Position numbers and translations under genes: made by a program. Below are positions 6,915-11,014 of a DNA stretch of 11,014 nt, piece by piece (the first letter of the stretch is position 1; each line of letters opens with the position of its first letter). The DNA lies in assembly GCA_036939355.1 (NCBI GenBank), contig JALLAP010000695.1, positions 1 through 11,014 of the forward strand, given 5' to 3'. Below the pieces are notes generated by a model that was not told the DNA's origin, did not search any database, and saw only the letters and a list, made by a program, of their open reading frames with translations. Source of the DNA: Thalassiosira profunda (lineage: Eukaryota > Bacillariophyta > Thalassiosirophyceae > Thalassiosirales > Thalassiosiraceae).

Positions 6915-7437
6915 CGCGCCACAGGCAAATATTGGTGCAAAGCTTGGTCTAAGTAATAAGGATCAACTATCTTTTGCACGCGAGACAAGAACTTGTTTCT
7001 TCGAGAGGGAAATAATCCATATCGAAGGAAGAAGCTCTGCGGTCTCTCATATTGTTGAATGTAATAAGATGGACTTGCTTCATCGAGGAGCAAAACGTTT
7101 CGGCTCGTCGATGAAGGAAGTCGAGATGCGGCTGTCTTGTTTGTTCGAGGAGAGGGAATTGCCTCTCACCGGAGAAAGAAGCTCAGCGATCTTGCTTGGT
7201 ATTGTTGAATGTAAAAGATGATCTTGCTTGATCGAGGGGCAGAACGTTCTGCGCGTCGATGAAGGAAGTCGAGATTCTGTGCCGTCTGTTCGGAGAGAAG
7301 AATCGGTTCTGCTTTACGAAGAGAGCGATTGATTGGCAAGGATGCTCAAATAAACAATGAGCTGCTGTATGTGAGATAAGTAATGAAACAATGCCTGCAA
7401 AAGCACATATTGGCAACGTACCAACTTGGGAGTTCCT
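6915..7437. other. Convergent spacer, no gene recognised; mostly decayed tandem repeat
   Basis: 523 bases between the stop codons of the ABC1-kinase gene (plus) and the large unknown gene (minus). It holds diverged tandem copies listed separately. AATAAA at 7349-7354 on the plus strand is 435 bases past the kinase stop, too far to assign with confidence. The open frames here are short and carry no recognised domain. Confidence 0.6.
6992..7335 (+). repeat. Diverged tandem repeat, unit about 145-150 bases
   Basis: Copy A runs about 6992-7135, copy B about 7136-7280, and a truncated copy C about 7281-7335. Anchors: CTTGTTT at 6992 and 7136; TTCGAG-like at 7000, 7144 and 7289; AGAAGCTC near 7030 and 7177; ATTGTTGAATGTAA at 7051 and 7201; CGTCGATGAAGGAAGTCGAG at 7106 and 7254. 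A fainter, deleted copy may precede A, with AAGCTTGGTCT and GTAATAAG at about 6940-6960. Offsets of 144-150 bases show small insertions and deletions, and they are not all multiples of three, which argues against selection for coding. Confidence 0.85.
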
Positions 7438-10400
7438 TCAAAGGGTTGCGATGGACTTGAGGATGGCAGCGGCGGTCTCCTTTTTCACGGTGATGCCCGC
7501 CACAGTGGAGCTACCACCAGCACTGATCGCAGCCAACAACGCTTGATCACGAAGAGACCCATAAGTCGACGCGTTCGTTTCGTACCACTGCAGCACCTCA
7601 GGCTTGGTGAAGTAATGTTCGATGAAGCCTGCCAGTGCCAGAGTGTTCTGAACGATTTGAGGCGTAACAGTGGCATTGGCGGGCGGGGTCGTATTGTTTG
7701 CGATTGCAGCGAACTCGGCGAGATAGCGGAAATCTTGGCCGATGAGCTGGCTAACTCGACCTGTGACATCACCATCAAACGGAGCATTGTTGGTGGGTGC
7801 ACGCGCAACCACCTCTCGGAAGATAAACTCCAGGATTGCCGCCGCACTCTCTTGCTTCACACGAATGCCGGCAATGGTAGAGATGCCAGGAGTAGAACTG
7901 GCGTCGAGGATTCCCAGATTGAGATAGCTCTCGACAAAACCAGGAAACGACATGGCGCTAATGACATCTGAGCGTGCGAGGGCGGTTCTGGAAGATTCCG
8001 CTTCAGGATTGCTTGTCATGTCGACGAAGTCGGCGAAAAGGTCGGCATTCTGCTGCAGGAAATGGATTGCCTCTTTGACCACAGTGTCAGGATGGCGCCT
8101 CAACCTGGCTGGCGCTACCCCCTGTATCTCCTCGCCGTCCATATTGATGCCGAACGAGTAATTGGGCCAATTCTGAGCATCCACAGCCACCACCTGCACC
8201 TCCACGCTCTGATTGGCTTGAACGTCCCAGATGTAACGCAGCGAATCTCCCTCCTTGACGTCGGTGGGATTGATACCGTCAGAGACTTTCAATGTTAGAG
8301 TCGCTTTGACTGCAGGCGCGGTGGTCGAGCTGCCGAACAAGCCCGGTGGCTTGGTCTCGGTGCTCACGTGGCCGCCCACAGAAAGGGCAGCGGCAGCATT
8401 CGAATGAGTAGCGACCGCCTGCGCAACCGGCTGGGAATCGCCCGAACGAGTCTCCGCAGTCATCTCGGTGGGCGCCGGCGTTTCCACGTAAAACTCACGG
8501 CCGGGCAAAGCCTCAGCGCTAATCGTAGACCCGGCACCATCGCCTATGTCATCACGTAATAGATCTTCCATGTCCTTGCCCAAATCAAGGCTGCCAATGG
8601 TAAGCGCATCGGACGCGGCACCGTCGCCGGGGGGTGGAACCTCGTCTTGTTCGTTGTCTTTCAAGTTCATCTGCCTCTCGAAGTCCCGGGCCAAGCCACT
8701 AATAGAGTCAGATGGGGGGTTCCCCATGCTGAATCCCTCCGTCACCCTCTCGTCTAGAGAGCGCCGGTCGAAGGCGTCCAACCTCTTGATCACATCGGCC
8801 CAAACCGGGTCGCCCAACGAACACCGGGACAATTCTCTCTGCTCGTCCGGATCGCCAAGGCCGATGATTGCGCGGGCCTGATCGTCGAGCCGAACCGACC
8901 AGATCCTCACAAGCCCCATCGTTCTGAGAGCGGTAACTACCTTCCTCTTCTTGGGGGCGAGGACGTTCCTCTCCTGTCGAAGCTTGAGAATGCGACTAGC
9001 AGCATCGTCAACTTCCTTCTTGAGAAGAAGCGAAGTCGAATTGATGCTCTCCCCCGATACATCAAGAAGGCGAAGGACTCCCCCGGTCGAAACGTCCCCA
9101 TCGTTTGCAGCTACCACGTTGTGGAAGGCTTGGCAAAACAAGTTCGTAAGAGGATGTGCGCCCCTCATGCGCCTGAAGAAGTCCATCAGGCGCTTGGCCT
9201 CGGCCTTTTTACGCGGGGCTTGGTGGACGAGAGTCTTGCAATACTTGACGACGAGATTTTTCAGCTGCTTCTCGATCTCGCCCAGTCCGTCAGTATTCAT
9301 CGCGTTGACCATCACCATTGCCAGCTCCGCCTCATCCTGGAAGTAGGGTAGGAGTTGCAGCAACAGTTAATCCATGGACCGGTGCATACGATATTATGCG
9401 TACCGTGGAGGGTATCTTCTCACCTGGTCGTCTTTGGCGGCCCTAATCTGCTCATCGAGGGCCGCGATGTTGCGCTCCAGAACGAAAGAGACAAAAGTGA
9501 GCCTCTTCTCAGCATCATCGACCGCCGTCATGATATGAGGAAAGGCCTCGAGGGCGCCCTTTGCCTGCCTCTCTGCCTCCTGCTGTGTCATATTCGCCCC
9601 GTCGTCAACTCCCGAGAGGCGCAGAATGACAGTAGAAATTAGCCGCCCAAGATGAAACGGGTGCGCCCCACCGGAACAATGCATGTAGAGCTCGTCCTTA
9701 CTCTTTGAGAGAAGGTCGGCGATTGAACTCATCGCACACTCTGCGTCGCCCTTCTTCGTCCAGGATTCGGCGTGTTCCATTGTCACGTCGTGGCCAGTCG
9801 CCAAACGGGAGAGAAGCCTCTTGAGTTGTACCTCTCGAGAAGCCTTTGGCATTGCGCTCGAACCGCCCCCACTCCGTTGCACCGCACTTCCCTCAGGTGG
9901 ACGGGGACTCTTCGGCTGATGCATCAGCGGATGCTCGTTGCTTCGATCTCCTCCACGCCGCTTGGTGGGCGTACCCGATTTGTGAGAGTAGTTGCTGCGG
10001 TTGCTACGGTTGCTGCGGTTGCTGCGGTTGCTCCCGTGAACGTGGCCTCCGCCGTTGGCAGCATACGCGCCACTGAGATTGCCGGGGGTCGTGTAGCCTC
10101 CGAGACCGGTGCCCGGGTCGCTGCTGCTCCTGTTGTGGCCGCCATGACGGTTCGGCCCGCCCTGCTGCACCGGGGATGGAGCGCCGTCGAAATTGAGGGT
10201 GGTGCCCTGAAAATTATGGGGAACGTGGCCGCCATCGAAATAGGCCTGCCCACCATGCCCATAGCCGCCGCTTCCGTGGGGATTGGCCATGCCACTTGAA
10301 CCTGGACGAGGAGGACGATCGTATCCACGCTCGTAGGACTGGGGATGACTGCCGTTGGAGTATGGATGCCCTCCGCCCCCGCCAAATCCGCCGCCGCCAG

Positions 10401-10824
10401 AATAGGGCTGGCCATCAGGGTGGTACTGATTGTTGCCCCCGTAGAGGTGATGCTCGCCATCGACATCGTGGTCCATGGCGTCGTAAGAGGGATACACGCC
10501 AGGGGGGGCATTGTCCATGTTGTCGTCCACAATATCGCTGTCGCTATCGGGGTACCACGTTTCGAAGTCCTGAATGGCGTTGATGAATGCCTTCCTTTTC
10601 TGACCCTCGGTCTTCCCGGCCCAAAGGTCGAGGAGATAAGGGTGTACCTTGGACACGATCGACAGGAGGCTCTCGTTGTGTTTCGCCCACGCCGATAGCC
10701 GGTTGTGCTTCCCCCGCCAGCCAGCTGGTCCGGACTCGCCTTCCTGGTAATTGTCGAGATAAGCTCGGTAAGCCAGAATACACTGCTGAGTCTCTCTGGA
10801 CTTCTGGTTGCCGCGGCTGGCCAT
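7438..10824 (-). CDS. Large unrecognised protein: Gly/Tyr-rich N-half, NLS-like motif, possible Tudor-like barrel, duplicated C-terminal module
   Basis: Exons 10824-9424 and 9336-7438 join to 1,099 residues. I do not recognise a named family. Residues about 10-95 are a compact helical segment (QCILAYRAYLDNYQ, AFINAIQDFETWYPDSDSD). About 107-282 are rich in Gly, Tyr, His and Asn with five-residue Gly runs and four SNR repeats. About 331-620 are mostly helical and include a coiled-coil-like stretch (569-594) ending in PKKRKV (595-600), identical to the classical monopartite nuclear localisation signal. About 640-800 look disordered. Residues 827-882 (EGDSLRYIWD...YSFGINMDGEEIQGVAPARLRR) have the 'Gd.v.y.wd...Y.v...dG.e..gv...rlR' pattern of Tudor/agenet-type barrels. 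The C-terminus carries two related modules. Inference: nuclear, perhaps RNA- or chromatin-associated. Start: ATG 10824 has CTGCCATGG context; an in-frame ATG at 10953 would add 43 residues. Confidence 0.8.
7450..7881 (-). repeat. Internal duplication in the C-terminus of the large unknown protein
   Basis: STIAGIRVKQESAAAILEFI (codons 7881-7822) matches STVAGITVKKETAAAILKSI (codons 7509-7450). Each is preceded by a GF(V/I)E.Y helix (FPGFVESYL and LAGFIEHYF). The modules are about 45 and 63 residues long and are separated by a linker with VSQLIGQDFRYLAEFAAI. The similarity is clear at protein level and partial at DNA level, so the duplication is old. Confidence 0.8.
8092..8259 (-). other. Possible Tudor/SH3-like barrel in the large unknown protein
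   Basis: Residues about 827-882. The order is: EGDSLRYIWD, a V-rich strand (VEVQVVAVDA), NYSFGINMDG, then IQGVAPARLRRH. Spacing and end (dG-E...GV...RLR) fit Tudor-like barrels that read methylated lysine or arginine. No aromatic cage can be confirmed by eye. Confidence 0.4.
9337..9423 (-). other. Intron of the large unknown gene
   Basis: 87-base phase-0 intron, donor GTGAGA after GACGACCAG, acceptor CTACTTCCAG. It joins EQIRAAKDDQ to DEAELAMVMV, keeping one helical stretch in frame. Without splicing the upstream frame ends at 9394 and the downstream one would have to start at an ATG inside the intron (9363). Two separate genes are thus an alternative, but a less economical one. Confidence 0.8.
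9979..10506 (-). other. Region coding for a Gly/Tyr/His/Asn-rich low-complexity segment
   Basis: Part of the large unknown gene (residues about 107-282). It contains SGGGGFGGGGGHPYS, GYDRPPRPG, GSGGYGHGGQAYFDGG and the SNR repeats. The composition is of the prion-like or RNA-granule type: many Gly, with Tyr, Asn and Arg spread through it and few aliphatic residues. Confidence 0.75.
9988..10032 (-). repeat. 9-base coding tandem repeat, Ser-Asn-Arg x4 then Ser-Asn-Tyr
   Basis: On the plus strand the unit is GGTTGCTGC (variant GGTTGCTAC). It encodes SNRSNRSNRSNRSNY in the large unknown gene. Near-identity at nucleotide level suggests recent slippage, so copy number may differ between alleles. 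Confidence 0.85.
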
Positions 10825-11014
10825 GGCAGGCAGGGCAGTCTCTACGAAAGGAGCGGGGACAAGGGAGGGGACGCGGAGACGGAAAAATGACAAGGAGAGG
10901 GGAGAGTTGACAGGCAAAGATTTTCTTTTTGTATCCGCTTTTGGACACAACATCTTGTTGGGTTACATCCGTTTTGCAACAATTTGTGTAAAACCACGTA
11001 GGAATTAGTAGCGT
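10825..11014. promoter_or_regulatory. 5' flank of the large unknown gene
   Basis: 190 bases upstream (minus sense) of the preferred ATG at 10824; the part 10825-10953 could instead code for a 43-residue extension. TTGGACACAACATCTTGTTGGG at 10941-10962 resembles GTGGACACAAATCTTGGG at 781-798 in the other promoter region. No TATA box was seen. Confidence 0.4.

Noticed and set aside
6877..7221. Possible small gene (114 residues) across the tandem repeat
   Set aside because: It has no ATG in a good context, overlaps the kinase's last exon in another frame, and the repeat copies are not all offset by multiples of three.
6940..7335. CRISPR array or phage-like repeats
   Set aside because: Units are about 145-150 bases, diverged along their length, with no short identical repeats and unique spacers, and the setting is eukaryotic.
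7438..9363. A separate gene starting at ATG 9363 on the minus strand
   Set aside because: The first nine residues fall in what looks like an intron with good donor and acceptor. Joining to the upstream frame keeps a continuous helical stretch and phase 0.
9772..10698. Plus-strand open frames rich in Val, Ala and Ile (175 and 117 residues)
   Set aside because: They are the complement of the Gly/Tyr-rich coding segment of the large unknown gene and carry no domain.

Overview
The window reads as ordinary nuclear DNA of a eukaryotic microbe. Coding regions are interrupted by GT-AG introns, mostly 76-89 bases long, genes lie on both strands with short spacers, and the proteins (bromodomain, LURP-one/tubby-like, inositol-monophosphatase family, ABC1/UbiB kinase) are typical of eukaryotes or organelles. 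The inositol-monophosphatase-family protein starts with a hydrophobic stretch followed by an Ala-rich AAAF junction. This resembles the ASAFAP-type plastid presequence of diatoms and other photosynthetic stramenopiles. A stramenopile alga, perhaps a diatom, is therefore my best guess, but it rests on that one feature plus compact gene structure.

Layout: (1) 1-565, minus: 5' part of a bromodomain gene that runs off the left edge, with a 327-base intron that is stop-free and in frame. (2) 566-1082: divergent promoter region with an inverted repeat and a 71-base-period duplication. (3) 1083-2051, plus: a LURP-one-related (tubby-like fold) protein. (4) 2183-3049, minus: a helix-hairpin-helix, DNA-glycosylase-like protein, convergent with the previous gene. 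(5) 3050-3397: a second divergent spacer with two identical TCACGTCA sites. (6) 3398-4686, plus: an inositol-monophosphatase-family enzyme in two exons. (7) 4837-6914, plus: an ABC1/ADCK/UbiB-like kinase in five exons, one of them a 25-base microexon. (8) 6915-7437: spacer between convergent genes holding a decayed tandem repeat of about 145-150 bases. (9) 7438-10824 (possibly 10953), minus: an unrecognised two-exon gene for a protein of about 1,099 residues with a Gly/Tyr-rich segment, a PKKRKV nuclear-localisation-like motif, a possible Tudor/SH3-like barrel and a duplicated C-terminal module.

The genes do not form an obvious pathway. Two or three products look nuclear (bromodomain, HhH protein, large unknown), one looks mitochondrial (ABC1 kinase), one possibly plastidial (IMPase family) and one is probably cytosolic or membrane-associated (LURP-one). 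I see no mobile element, CRISPR array, tRNA, rRNA or virus. The points most worth following are the exitron-like intron, the microexon with its frame-preserving intron pair, and the large unknown protein. Several reading frames were rebuilt by hand from splice signals plus family conservation; none has transcript support here.
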